DNA of 64,000 bases from Thioploca sp. (GCA_012032555.1 JAAUSR010000002.1:1-64000), one strand, 5' to 3'; shown: positions 41,180-50,148, counted from the stretch's first letter. Notes: generated from the sequence alone by a model not told the origin. A program made the numbers and translations.

Positions 41180-41698
41180 TTAAGAATAGCTTAACAACGC
41201 TTCGTTTAATTCACCATCTAATTGTAGAGCTTCATCCATTAAGGCAATAATATAAGAATTCGGTGCAGCGATTTTACGAATCGAAAAAACTTTCCCCAGC
41301 GCGGCGATTGGTGACAAACCATGTTGACATAAAACACCGGTAGCTACCGCAGTAGAACGAGAAATACCCGCACTACAATGGATCAACAATTTATCATGAG
41401 AAGTTAAATCAGCGCTAAAAGCTAAGATAGCTTGCATGTCTACTAATGTGGGTAAAATTAACCCAAAATTATCCTCTGGCGTTATATCATCAAAATAGCA
41501 TTGATGCAGCGATAATTGGTCACGTGGTTTAGGAATTAGCGCTTCATAAGATTCATAAAAGATTCTGGTTGCGAATATTGTTTTAGTTAACTCTGTATCT
41601 AAGATACTGATCGTATGGGTTGCCCACTGCTGTGAAATTTCAGCAGCATTCCTCAAACTAGAAATGCGGAGTTCAAACAGTGAATTATTATTACTCAT
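41180..41698 (-). CDS. Dual-specificity/tyrosine protein phosphatase
   Basis: 172 residues with the cysteine phosphatase signature HCSAGISRST (His107, Cys108, Arg114) and an upstream acid, DDITPED (about 70-76), in place of the general acid loop. The small size and HCxAGxSRS form fit the DSP-like group. The gene sits between the EAD-TIR gene and a HEAT fragment in the accessory island and is intact, with 49 bp to the TIR start. A role in resetting a phosphorylation step in that locus is only inferred from position. Confidence 0.85.
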   Translation of the reverse strand: MSNNNSLFELRISSLRNAAEISQQWATHTISILDTELTKTIFATRIFYESYEALIPKPRDQLSLHQCYFDDITPEDNFGLILPTLVDMQAILAFSADLTSHDKLLIHCSAGISRSTAVATGVLCQHGLSPIAALGKVFSIRKIAAPNSYIIALMDEALQLDGELNEALLSYS

Positions 41699-41723
41699 AA
41701 GTAGTACGACTCACTTTCGTTTA

Positions 41724-41773
41724 CTTAAGAAAAATTACTCTCCGAAAAGGAGGGGTTGAGGGTGGTTAAAACC
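41724..41773. repeat. Dispersed repeat copy at the end of the HEAT fragment
   Basis: TTAAGAAAAATTACTCTCCGAAAAGGAGGGGTTGAGGGTGGTTAAAA-type layout, matching the other CCATTAAGTTAA repeats. It supplies the stop codon of the HEAT fragment, so the gene appears to have been cut there. A second element, a TTCCCACGC/GGCGTGGGAA palindrome at 41781-41808, lies beside it and recurs in part at 59625-59643. Confidence 0.55.
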
Positions 41774-42262
41774 GTTATCTCGTTCCCACGCTCCGGCGTG
41801 GGAATGCCTATAGTCCATTGTATCCGATCCCGAGTAGCGGCATCCTCAACTTGAGGTAAAAAATTTCTCAAAGCGGCTAAATCAGCATTATTACCTGCAT
41901 ATTCCAACGTAATCAACATATTATCAATAGCCTGATAAGCAGCATGACGAAAATGCGGTTTATCTGGATTAGCGACACGTTGTTGAATAAACATTTTCAG
42001 CAATTCAACGTTACCCCAATCAACTAGAACCAAGGCGATACTTTGTCGAACATCTGGGTCTTTTTCTTGATTGAATAAGGTGATTAACGGTGTGATGGCT
42101 TGGTCAGTTCGTATTCGACCTAACGCTAACACAGCGCTGTTGCGGACCTCCGAATCAAAATCTTTCAGCATCTTTTAACCACTCGATTAACGGCGGAATG
42201 GCGGCTGGCGCTTGTAGCCTCCCTAAGGCCGGCACGGCGTTGTAGTGAACATCCGAAACCAT
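41725..42262 (-). pseudogene. HEAT-repeat fragment, second copy
   Basis: From 42262 leftward the minus strand reads SDVHYNAVPALGRLQAPAAIPPLIEWLKD, then after a small frame change at about 42170-42180 DSEVRNSAVLALGRIRTDQAITPLITLFNQEKDPDVRQSIALVLVDWGN and onward to 41725. This is nearly the same sequence as the HEAT region of the STAND gene at 43300-43600, so it is a duplicated C-terminal part. Its end runs into a dispersed repeat. HEAT repeats are binding scaffolds. No ATPase part accompanies this copy. The 138 bp to the right (42263-42400) hold only repeat-like sequence. Confidence 0.7.
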
Positions 42263-42400
42263 GTTGCCTACCCTGCATAGCCACCTTGTTAATCCACCTT
42301 GTTAACTACGCTCTCTCAGCGCATCCTACCATATTGAGCCACTTAAACATGCTTTATTTAACTATTGGTCTCGGTGCATAAATGATAAACCCCGCGTTAT

Positions 42401-43189
42401 TTACAAAAACGCAGAATAGAAGGACAAAATTTCTGTCTTAGACCGTTTCTTCTTCTGAATAGCACTGTCTGGTTCGCTATTGCCTTCGATAGTGTCTATC
42501 ATAGTCCAACCGCGCAGAAGATAGACCCGTTCAATGAGCACCATGTGTTGATATGGTCCACCTACATAACCGATATCTCCTTTTTGCGGATAATGAATGC
42601 GCTTGAATCTCTGCACTGAATCGATCCCGCAACCTAGTATCCAGTTTCCCACCTGAATGTTCGCTGCCTTGTATGCCCACAAAGCGAAAATACCGCACCA
42701 ACTGGGACAGGGAGATAATTGATTTTCTTGACTCAGATAGGCGATGTCATCTTCAGTAAAAAACGTCTTTCCGGGGTTGTTTGGATCAGGAGCTGCTTTT
42801 CGGAAGTACTCCAGCAACTGAGTATGACCCGCCCGAAAGTATTTATTTTTGCCAGCATCTAATGCGCCGCGTCTTTTAGCGTGGACAAGCATTCCCTGAC
42901 CTTCTGCTTCTTTCTTGGCAACGCTGACAATTTTATCACGTGACTGATTGGTCTGGACTATTCGGTCAAGCAATCCCAATAGTATTTCCATAGTGTTCCA
43001 GGTTTGCCTCCCAACAATACCATCCACTACTATCTTCATCAAAACTTGGTACTCCTTGACTCGCTCGAACGTCTTTAGCCCGAATATCCCATCTACAGCG
43101 AGTTGCACAAGTTCACTCGGTAGAAGATTCAAACCGGTTTGTAGTGTCTTCACTTCAGGGCCGGTGGAACCGATTGTCAGCATTCTCAT
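42401..43189 (-). CDS. Peptidoglycan-binding amidase-like protein (PG_binding_1 plus CHAP/NlpC-type domain)
   Basis: 262 residues without a signal peptide. The N-terminus (about 3-75) is a peptidoglycan-binding repeat domain (LTIGSTGPEVKTLQTGLNLL...VDGIFGLKTFERVKEYQ...DGIVGRQTW). The C-terminus has a candidate papain-like site: SPCPSWCGIFALWAYKAA (Cys near residue 164), GDIGYVGGPYQHMVLIE (His near 210) and TIEGNSE. This is the layout of cell-wall hydrolases of the CHAP/NlpC type. Its ATG overlaps the TGA of the STAND-HEAT gene by 4 bp (ATGA at 43186-43189) with GGGGAT upstream, so it is coupled to that gene. Lack of export signal suggests a cytoplasmic lysin-like effector or delivery by another route; this is inference. 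Confidence 0.75.
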   Translation of the reverse strand: MRMLTIGSTGPEVKTLQTGLNLLPSELVQLAVDGIFGLKTFERVKEYQVLMKIVVDGIVGRQTWNTMEILLGLLDRIVQTNQSRDKIVSVAKKEAEGQGMLVHAKRRGALDAGKNKYFRAGHTQLLEYFRKAAPDPNNPGKTFFTEDDIAYLSQENQLSPCPSWCGIFALWAYKAANIQVGNWILGCGIDSVQRFKRIHYPQKGDIGYVGGPYQHMVLIERVYLLRGWTMIDTIEGNSEPDSAIQKKKRSKTEILSFYSAFL

Positions 43190-44716
43190 AGTATATCCCC
43201 TAAATGATAGATGTAGGTATAAAAATTAGCTGGTTGTAATGGTTTCGGCGTGATCATTACCTTGGCACTGATAAATTCTAACATTTCTATTATGGTATTG
43301 ATAGCTTTTTCGTTACGCCAGTCGAGCAAAAAAAGGCGATACTTCGACGAACATCAGAGTCTTTTTCTTGGTTAAATAAGGTGATTAATGGGGTGATGGC
43401 TTTGTCGGTTCGTAATTGACCTAACGCCAGCACAGCACTATTGCGGACATTCCAATCGGAATCTTGCAGTCACTCGATTAACTAGCGGAATGGCGGCTGG
43501 CGCTTACAGCGTCCCTAACCCTAGGCCTCCGCGGCGCTACTGCGGACAGTCGAATCGGAATCTTGCAGTAATTTGATTAAGTCGCTAACCATTTCTTGAT
43601 ATCCTAATTGAGCTAGTGCTGAAGTTGCGACATTATAAAGTGTAAAACCCGCGCTTGTTCTAACTTGTCCAAGGTTTTAGTTAAGGCGGCTACATTAACG
43701 CGCAGTAATTTGGCTAAATCACCAACTGGATAAGCCATCTTGGTACCGTGTTTATTGACCAAATAATTAACTGCGGCGGAAGCTAATGGTTTTTCAGTGG
43801 TAGAAAATTGGTCTATTTGCTTGCGAAAGTAATTTTTTAATAATCCTCTTGCCCGACCTTGACTTTCATAAGCCGCTCGGGTGAGTTGATGCTGGGGATT
43901 ATTTTTATCTATTTCCCACAACTGCATACAAACAATTTGTAAATTCGGTGGTTCCACTACTAAATGCGTTTCTACCACCTCTGCCGCTTTACCAAAGCGA
44001 TCCAATTACTCCTGCTGACCTAAATCTTTAACTAAGGTTTCCAATAAACCGTCTTCATACCGAAAACCCAAGCGGGTTACCGGAGTGACAATGGCTGGTT
44101 TGGCATTGTCGATGGTTAAGCGCTCTAACCGATAAAAATTTTCAAATAATAACGTCGGTAATTCGGGTTTAAACGCATTTAATTCCAAAGCAAAATTTTC
44201 CCGCATGGCAATCACAAACACCGTGGCAGTGTGGTGATCTAAAATTGCTTGGGTTAGTTGCTGAATAAACGGGAGAAAATATTGACTATAGCGTTGATAA
44301 TTAAAAAATTCTTCAAATTGGTCGAGAATAATCACCAGCGGCTGATTGGGAATAAACCGGGTAGCAACCCGGAGAAATTCAGGTAAAGTGGTAATTTCAG
44401 CTAAATTCTCACTGGTGCTTACTGGTTGGGTAGCAGTCAGCAATTTAAACAGGGTATTTCGCAGCGTTACCCGCGGATCTTCAACCCAATCGTTGTAATA
44501 CACGACTGTCAAATTTTCTCGATCCGGGCGTTTTAATTCCGGCATCACCGCGGCTTGTAACAAAGAACTTTTGCCCACGCCGCTGGCGGCAAATAGTAAC
44601 GTCAATTTGTTGGTTAAAATTTTGTCAACGAGAATTTGTTTTTCGACCTCGCGACCGAAAAAATTATCTTGATCAGCTTCCTCGTAGGGGCGGAGTCCTT
44701 TGTAGGGTTCTTTCAT
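43186..44716 (-). pseudogene. nSTAND1-type ATPase with HEAT repeats, several nonsense and frame breaks
   Basis: N-terminus: EPYKGLRPYEEADQDNFFGRE (start signature of the nSTAND1 group), Walker A AASGVGKSS (about 43-51), Walker B LVIILDQFEEFF (about 125-136). After DLGQQE there is an in-frame TAA (44006-44008), then the same frame continues with DRFGKAAEVVETHLVVEPPNLQIVC (winged-helix region). Gaining one T at 43637-43639 leads into HEAT repeats (NVATSALAQLGYQEMVSDLIKLL..., NSAVLALGQLRTDKAITPLITLF), with further TAG, TAA and TGA codons, and one T missing in the T7 run 43328-43334. The frame then ends in TGA at 43186-43188, overlapping the amidase start. CAA-to-TAA and TGG-to-TGA changes are evident against the other HEAT copy, so it is decaying. 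Role known for the family: NTP-gated sensor of conflict systems. Confidence 0.78.
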
Positions 44717-44782
44717 AAGGATTTTATTTTATTGAGTATGGTGGTTAATTATCAATTAACTTTCCCGCTTTATCCAGGCAAT

Positions 44783-44846
44783 ACCATTAAATTAAGAGTG
44801 TTTCTCCCCCTCCTTATCAAGGAGGGGGTAGGGGGGTGGTTTTAAA
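44783..44846. repeat. Dispersed repeat copy (forward)
   Basis: ACCATTAAATTAAGAG, then a CCCCCTCC...GGAGGGGG hairpin and GGGGGGTGGTTTTAAA. It forms, with the next copy at 44871-44933 in reverse, an inverted pair in the gap between the STAND gene and the nucleotidyltransferase gene. No gene lies in 44717-44979. Confidence 0.65.
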
Positions 44847-44870
44847 ATTCTTGATAAAATTAATTTTTTT

Positions 44871-44933
44871 GACCACCTCCAGCCCCTCCTTGGTAAGGAG
44901 GGGAGGAAGAGAATAAATGCTCAACTTAATGAC
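44871..44933. repeat. Dispersed repeat copy (reverse)
   Basis: Read on the minus strand: TGTCATTAAGTTGAGCA ... CCCCTCCTTACCAAGGAGGGG ... GGAGGTGGTC, the same layout as the neighbouring copy but inverted. The two copies could pair to a long stem and probably mark a junction in the locus. Confidence 0.65.
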
Positions 44934-44979
44934 AGTTGCCGGTTGAGCAGCATCTAGCATGTATTGTAAACGGACTTGA

Positions 44980-45273
44980 TCAGGCAACAGATAAATCCCT
45001 CGCTTCTGCCATCACTTCAGCGCGAAAATAACGACTTAAAAAGTTTGGCGTATTCAAATCGACCGTTCGAGCCAACAAGACCGATAATTCATGTTGCAAG
45101 GTAAAAAATCCTAGTCCTAAAGTTTTGCCTTCCTCAAATTCCACTAAAATATCAATATCGCTGTCATCTCGTTGGTTACCGTGCAAACAAGAACCAAATA
45201 CCGCCAACCGCCGAACGTGATATTGGCGACAGATTGTTGCTAAATCGGCCGAATCAATGGATAAATCTTTCAT
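44980..45273 (-). CDS. MNT-type nucleotidyltransferase
   Basis: Small nucleotidyltransferase-fold protein, about 97 aa when started at ATG 45273 (MKDLSIDSADLATIC); this start overlaps the DUF29 stop by 4 bp (ATGA), so the pair is coupled. The core is RRLAVFGSCLHGNQRDDSDIDILVEFEEG, the GS...D.D.LV pattern with the metal Asp residues of the MNT family. MNT proteins usually act as antitoxins by modifying a HEPN-type partner. Here the partner position is taken by DUF29 rather than HEPN. Function is inferred. Confidence 0.82.
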   Translation of the reverse strand: MKDLSIDSADLATICRQYHVRRLAVFGSCLHGNQRDDSDIDILVEFEEGKTLGLGFFTLQHELSVLLARTVDLNTPNFLSRYFRAEVMAEARDLSVA

Positions 45274-45728
45274 TGCGGGTAAAATTCTTTCTCCAAGAGT
45301 TGCTCTACTGTATAGGGACAAACATCAGGAAAAGTGCTTTTAGCTAACTGGGTTTCCTCACTGGCTAATTCCACTGCATCCGGATAAGCATTAGCGATAG
45401 CTTCAGACAAATGGGGTTTTAAGCCTGGATTATTCCTTAATAATTTCGCAATCTGCACGCGCTGTTCAATGATTGAACCACGCCAACTACCGCCTTGCCA
45501 AGACCACATTGCCATGATTTGTTGCAGCTGATATTGCCATTTCAGTAAATGCGCAATTAAAATAATAAAACGACTTTCTAATTCGCGCTGATCTTTTTTA
45601 CTCATGCTTTCTAATTCCTCAGCAATATGCTCAACGTCAATTTCCGCAAAGCGACCTTGACGCAATAATTGGGCGTTGCGCACCGCCCAACCATAAAAAT
45701 CGACTTCGTAATCGCCAAATTGACTCAT
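45270..45728 (-). CDS. DUF29 family protein
   Basis: 152 residues, all-helical, with the family pattern clearly visible: YEVDFYGWAVRNAQLLRQGRF (near the start), EIDVEHIAEELESMSKKDQRELESRFIILIAHLLKWQYQ, SWRGSIIEQR and a final FPDVCPYTVEQLLEKEFYP. DUF29 is frequent in cyanobacteria and sulfur bacteria; its biochemical role is unknown. It lies 24 bp downstream of the EAD-SIR2 gene and overlaps the nucleotidyltransferase gene, so all three are probably in one transcript. Confidence 0.85.
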   Translation of the reverse strand: MSQFGDYEVDFYGWAVRNAQLLRQGRFAEIDVEHIAEELESMSKKDQRELESRFIILIAHLLKWQYQLQQIMAMWSWQGGSWRGSIIEQRVQIAKLLRNNPGLKPHLSEAIANAYPDAVELASEETQLAKSTFPDVCPYTVEQLLEKEFYPQ

Positions 45729-45752
45729 CGGAACACCTCATTAAATATAATG

Positions 45753-47225
45753 CTATAAATTGTCAATAAATTCTTGTAAATCAACTGGGTAATTTTTAAC
45801 TCGGGCATTTTCCCAAAATACTTTAGCAAAACTATCTGCGGTCTTATGTACTGTTAAAGCTTGTTCTTCGTGCAGCCGCTTTTTCAAAATCGCTTCCACT
45901 AACAAGCGATTTTCCCAACCGTGGAGATAATGCCCTAATAACCAACAACCGCGCCCGGTCAATTGTCTAACGACATAGTTGGGAATCAGTTTATCGGTGT
46001 AGCGGGCGAAAGCGAAATAATCTCTTTCTGATAACATCAACGAATCTCGTTGATTGATGTTTAAGGGTTTACTCAAAGTAAAACCACCGAGAATTTTATA
46101 AATTAGCGAATAGCCCCGTTCGAGTAACTGTAATCCGGATAAATCTTCAGTCGAACAACATTCGACCTCGGTTTTATTGGAATATTCTAATCGTAACGTC
46201 CCAATTTCTTCTACCACATGGGAAAGTAACACAAATTCCTTACCCTGTTGACGAAAGGTATTTTCTAATAGTTCGTTGATACAACTAGAGATAATGACTA
46301 AAGGAATTGGAACACGGGCTAATAATTGATGCAATAAAATCGGTGTCGTGAAAGGGGTATCGACTAATTCCTGTAATTTAAGCCGCAGAAAATGACGACC
46401 ATATTGGTTATTCATATCCAAATATTCACATAATTCCGGTAAAGAACCTTTGAATTCTGGATAGTTAGCACAATGAGCTAATTGGGGAACCAGTTTTTCA
46501 ACGGTGGGAACACTTTGATCAAAGGCTGCTGGGGCGTCGGTACCCAAAAATATGACAATTTCACCACGTTGTAACCGTCCGGCTAAGGCTTGATAATTAG
46601 GCATTTCCACCGCTGGGGTTGATTGGATATCAATGCCACCGCTCCAGAAATCGATAAATTCTGGCGCGGTCGTTTCACCCGCTAAAAATTCCGCAATCGT
46701 TGCTAAAATAAACTCCGCCGTGTCGTCAAGACTTTCCTTTTCCAATCGTTTTAAATGGGAAGCAACCGACAGATAAATCGATTTAATTTCTAATTTGCGT
46801 TGAAATAATTGTTGTTGCAGGATAATAATACGTTTATTGCGGGTAATTTTTTCCTGAAGACGTTCAATTTCTGGCGCTATCGTTGACGTTTGGGGATCGA
46901 AGGTTTGAATTTTTTGCCATTGAGCAATGGCTTCCTGGTAAGCTTGATTGCGTTCCATGCGTCTGGCAATCTCGATCCATTCGGTTTTAATCCACGGTGG
47001 CATGGGCCAATCAATGTCTGGACGATCTTTGCGCCCGATTGCAATCAAGTCAAGCAGACGTTGATGTCGATCTAAATAGGTTATCAATTCTGTAGCGACT
47101 GCTTTTTTGGCTGAATTGCTTAACTCTTGACCTAATTTAAAAGCCAAAAGTTTTAATTCTTCCAATGAGAAGCGCTTGTCCAGGATATCAACTAAATCAT
47201 TAAGATAAGCTTGCTTGGTGTCCAT
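45753..47225 (-). CDS. Effector-associated domain (EAD1-like) plus SIR2-like domain protein
   Basis: 490 residues, intact. N-terminal EAD1-like adaptor (about 1-74): LVDILDKRFSLEELKLLAFKLG ... LLDLIAIGRKDRPDIDWP, aligned over its length with the start of the EAD-TIR gene. A helical linker (about 80-205) follows. The C-terminal SIR2-like Rossmann domain starts at GEIVIFLGTDAPAAF (about 218-232), with LVIISSCINELLENTFRQQGKEFVLLSH (about 310-337). The usual GAG and TN.D motifs are altered (GTD, SSCIN), so NAD cleavage cannot be assumed. In the known EAD-effector systems the shared adaptor brings effectors to a common platform. First gene of the accessory operon on the minus strand. Confidence 0.8.
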   Translation of the reverse strand: MDTKQAYLNDLVDILDKRFSLEELKLLAFKLGQELSNSAKKAVATELITYLDRHQRLLDLIAIGRKDRPDIDWPMPPWIKTEWIEIARRMERNQAYQEAIAQWQKIQTFDPQTSTIAPEIERLQEKITRNKRIIILQQQLFQRKLEIKSIYLSVASHLKRLEKESLDDTAEFILATIAEFLAGETTAPEFIDFWSGGIDIQSTPAVEMPNYQALAGRLQRGEIVIFLGTDAPAAFDQSVPTVEKLVPQLAHCANYPEFKGSLPELCEYLDMNNQYGRHFLRLKLQELVDTPFTTPILLHQLLARVPIPLVIISSCINELLENTFRQQGKEFVLLSHVVEEIGTLRLEYSNKTEVECCSTEDLSGLQLLERGYSLIYKILGGFTLSKPLNINQRDSLMLSERDYFAFARYTDKLIPNYVVRQLTGRGCWLLGHYLHGWENRLLVEAILKKRLHEEQALTVHKTADSFAKVFWENARVKNYPVDLQEFIDNL

Positions 47226-47402
47226 TATGATTTTCTACAGTTTCTCTCCAAAATCAGCAAAATTAGCGGTTTAATTCCCGTACTAAACGGTCAAATATTC
47301 AGCAAAGGCAATACCATCAATATTATTATGGATGAGAATTTGGGGGAATGGCTAGCTGGGTTGGACATAGACCAAAATTATCTGAACTATTACAGTCAGT
47401 TA

Positions 47403-48581
47403 TTATTTATAGTGGATAGCATGTGCAAAAATATAAGTGCACACCGGAACACCTAAAATAAGTCCCCAAAAATAAAACAATTTGCCACCAATGGTGAGAA
47501 TAATCAAAACAATAACCGGGTTGATACGTAAACGGTATCCATAAATTCTTGGATTTAATACGTAACCTTCTAACAAGTGAACCACAACAATTAATCCAAT
47601 TGCCGCTAACATGGCATGTATACCAGAAACCTGTAAGACCACCAAACAAATCGGTATAGAACTAATAAATACGCCCACAACTGGTACAAAACTAAATAAA
47701 AATACAATGACCGAGAGAAAAGCAATGTGTTGTCCCACACCCAAAAAAGATAAACCCAACGCCGTCAATAAAGTATTAACAAGAGCAATTAAAAACTGCG
47801 CTTCAAAAGCTTGGCCTAAGACGAGTCCAAAATCATGAATACTCTCTGCCACTTCTATATAAATAAATTGTAGTTTGGTATTTTCCAAGCTTCGAATACT
47901 AGCACTGAGAACCGGTAAATCTAACACAATGAGAAAAGAGAATAATAAAGCTAATAAAAAAGCCGATACGGTAGAAATAATTTTTTCCCCAATATGTTTG
48001 ACATTACCCAACAGTTGTTCAATCTTTTCATGCGATTTAATATTTTCTTTGCTAAAACCAGCTAATTGCCGAATAAAAAACTTGGTAATTGAGGGCGGTG
48101 AACGACTTTGACCTGATTTTACGGCCTCCACTTCTTCTGGATCGCGTAATTGTTGCATAATCTCTTCAAGCAAAGAGTGGTGAGCACTAAATTCCCAAAT
48201 GCCTTGGTCAATCTTTTGGGTATAAACATTAAACTGAGTAATAAAATTTTGGGTTTGTTGAATTACTCGGGGCGTTAAATAAAGACTTAAGGCGATTAAA
48301 ATACTTAAAAATAAACTACTAAACAAAATAACTCGCCGAGTACGATTTTGGATATGAGGGGCGAGACGCTTCGCGCCATTAGCTTGAATATAAGCAAATA
48401 CAAAAGTGAGAAAAATTAATAAAAAAAATGATCGCAATAAGTAAAGTACCAGAAACAGTAATCCCCATACGAAAGTACGGGTACTCAGAGAAAAAATTCG
48501 ATCCCAGGGGGGCGGTAAAGCGGAATGAGGTTCGTTCGGTAAGGCAACAATAGATTCATTAGAATAAGACTGATTCGACAT
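47403..48581 (-). CDS. AI-2E family transporter (UPF0118-type)
   Basis: 392 residues with about eight membrane segments: a pair near the N-terminus (about 36-65), a long central hydrophilic stretch, and a C-terminal set with the family block LGLSFLGVGQHIAFLSVIVFLFSFVPVVGVFISSIPICLVVL and LEGYVLNPRIYGYRLRINPVIVLI. The family includes putative AI-2 exporters and Na+/H+ or small-molecule permeases; no substrate is implied here. Gap to the ankyrin gene upstream is 90 bp, so it may be the last member of the exported-protein operon. Confidence 0.85.
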   Translation of the reverse strand: MSNQSYSNESIVALPNEPHSALPPPWDRIFSLSTRTFVWGLLFLVLYLLRSFFLLIFLTFVFAYIQANGAKRLAPHIQNRTRRVILFSSLFLSILIALSLYLTPRVIQQTQNFITQFNVYTQKIDQGIWEFSAHHSLLEEIMQQLRDPEEVEAVKSGQSRSPPSITKFFIRQLAGFSKENIKSHEKIEQLLGNVKHIGEKIISTVSAFLLALLFSFLIVLDLPVLSASIRSLENTKLQFIYIEVAESIHDFGLVLGQAFEAQFLIALVNTLLTALGLSFLGVGQHIAFLSVIVFLFSFVPVVGVFISSIPICLVVLQVSGIHAMLAAIGLIVVVHLLEGYVLNPRIYGYRLRINPVIVLIILTIGGKLFYFWGLILGVPVCTYIFAHAIHYK

Positions 48582-48671
48582 AAGATATTATTTTGACAAA
48601 TTATACTCAAGCATTTCATGGCTAATTATTGTTGATATTTATAGTTCAGTAATAAGTTACCATTGGTTGAA

Positions 48672-50102
48672 TTAATGGGATGATGACCACCATTCTTCAA
48701 TGGTAAAACCCTGAGTTCTTAATTTATCGGCGACTTTTTGTACAATAAACAACTCTTCCATCCGAATTTGGCCTTTAGCCAAGTTTTGAAATAGACTATA
48801 AACTCGAAAAAATTGATCTCTTACGGCTGGATCTGCTTCAAATAAAATATTTTGGTGATCGGTTTTGGCTAAGGTTTTTACAGCGTGTTGAAGAATTTCC
48901 GGTGAATAGGCACTAAATAGCGAGGACATATTTTCAGCTAGAAAAATTTGTTGTTCAGCCCGTGCTAAATACGGACTAAGAACATCAAAAGAAATATAAT
49001 CATAGCGACTTTGTGTTATTTCATCCACCATACTTTGATATTGGCGCCATTGTTTCTCAGTTTGAGGCAGGTCCTGTGAGGTAACCTCCCGAATTTTATC
49101 TTGTAAAACCGTTCCCAATTTAATTAAAGATAATTTAAGTTGTTCATATCCTTCAAGAACTTGGTCCACTTCGGTGAAAGATAAAGTTGCAATCGGATTA
49201 TTGATTTCATGTTGAATTTGCCACTGACGATTAGACAAAAAATTGCGTGAGGGTGGCAAAGAACCGACTGAAGCGAGTTGACTTAAAGTCCGTTTTTGGT
49301 TCTGGATCTTCAATTCATCAAACAAACGTTTATCGACTTCCAACCAGCGATCCAATAAGGTCATATCTCCCGTGACTTGATAACCGTCTTGAATAATTTC
49401 TCGTGCTAGTCTTATCTGGTTTTGGTTTAATAAGTAATCTGCCTTAGCCAGATATTCTTTCACTGGTGAGGTGGTTTCCGGAGTGGACGTGACTGTCTTA
49501 GTCGTAGTCGTTGCTGATGGGGTTGGTTGCACCACATTCCAATCACTAAACAACAGCTTTTGAAAAATGTCAGTATAACCGCGAGCTTGTGCTATTTCCA
49601 TGGGAGTAATCCCTTCATAATGCCGAATATTCACATCCGCATGATACTGTAACAACAGTTCAACGGCTGTCATATCGTTATTTTCTACGGCATACATTAT
49701 GGCGGTATAGCCAGTGCGCTTATTTTGTAAATTGACATTGGCACCTTGTTCTAATAATAATTGCACCATGTCATGGTATTGATTATGTGTTGCGGCCATG
49801 AGAGCCGTCATGCCTGCCGCATTTTCTACATCCGGATTGGCTTTGGCTTCCAGCAATAATTGAGCAATAGGTAACTGTCGATGAGAAACCGCCACTAACA
49901 ATGCTGGATTGCCTTGTTCATCAGCGATATCGGGTGAGTTAGCTGTTGCTAAATAGCGTGAAACTTCGGTAACTTGACCTTCAATAATCAATTGAATCAG
50001 TGATTTGGTTTCTTCAACAACTTCATCTTCAGCAACTACAGTGGTGATAAAGGGCAGTATAACAAGCCATACGCCCAAAGTAATATAAACTGATATTTTC
50101 AT
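48672..50102 (-). CDS. Exported ankyrin-repeat protein
   Basis: 476 residues with a signal peptide (cleavage near TTVVAED). Five ankyrin repeats (about 33-190) are clear from ..GNPALLVAVSHRQLPIAQLLLEAKANPDV, ..GMTALMAATHNQYHDMVQLLLEQGANVNL, ..GYTAIMYAVENNDMTAVELLLQYHADVNI and ..GITPMEIAQARGYTDIFQKLL. A Thr/Pro-rich linker (about 196-218) leads to a helical C-terminal half with no recognised domain. It is probably periplasmic and, by position, part of the set with the TPR-CHAT protease and the coiled-coil lipoprotein. Specific partner unknown. Confidence 0.78.
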   Translation of the reverse strand: MKISVYITLGVWLVILPFITTVVAEDEVVEETKSLIQLIIEGQVTEVSRYLATANSPDIADEQGNPALLVAVSHRQLPIAQLLLEAKANPDVENAAGMTALMAATHNQYHDMVQLLLEQGANVNLQNKRTGYTAIMYAVENNDMTAVELLLQYHADVNIRHYEGITPMEIAQARGYTDIFQKLLFSDWNVVQPTPSATTTTKTVTSTPETTSPVKEYLAKADYLLNQNQIRLAREIIQDGYQVTGDMTLLDRWLEVDKRLFDELKIQNQKRTLSQLASVGSLPPSRNFLSNRQWQIQHEINNPIATLSFTEVDQVLEGYEQLKLSLIKLGTVLQDKIREVTSQDLPQTEKQWRQYQSMVDEITQSRYDYISFDVLSPYLARAEQQIFLAENMSSLFSAYSPEILQHAVKTLAKTDHQNILFEADPAVRDQFFRVYSLFQNLAKGQIRMEELFIVQKVADKLRTQGFTIEEWWSSSH

Positions 50103-50148
50103 TATGAATCACTCCGGTTATAACTTAGTTTTTCGCATTTAAGTGACT

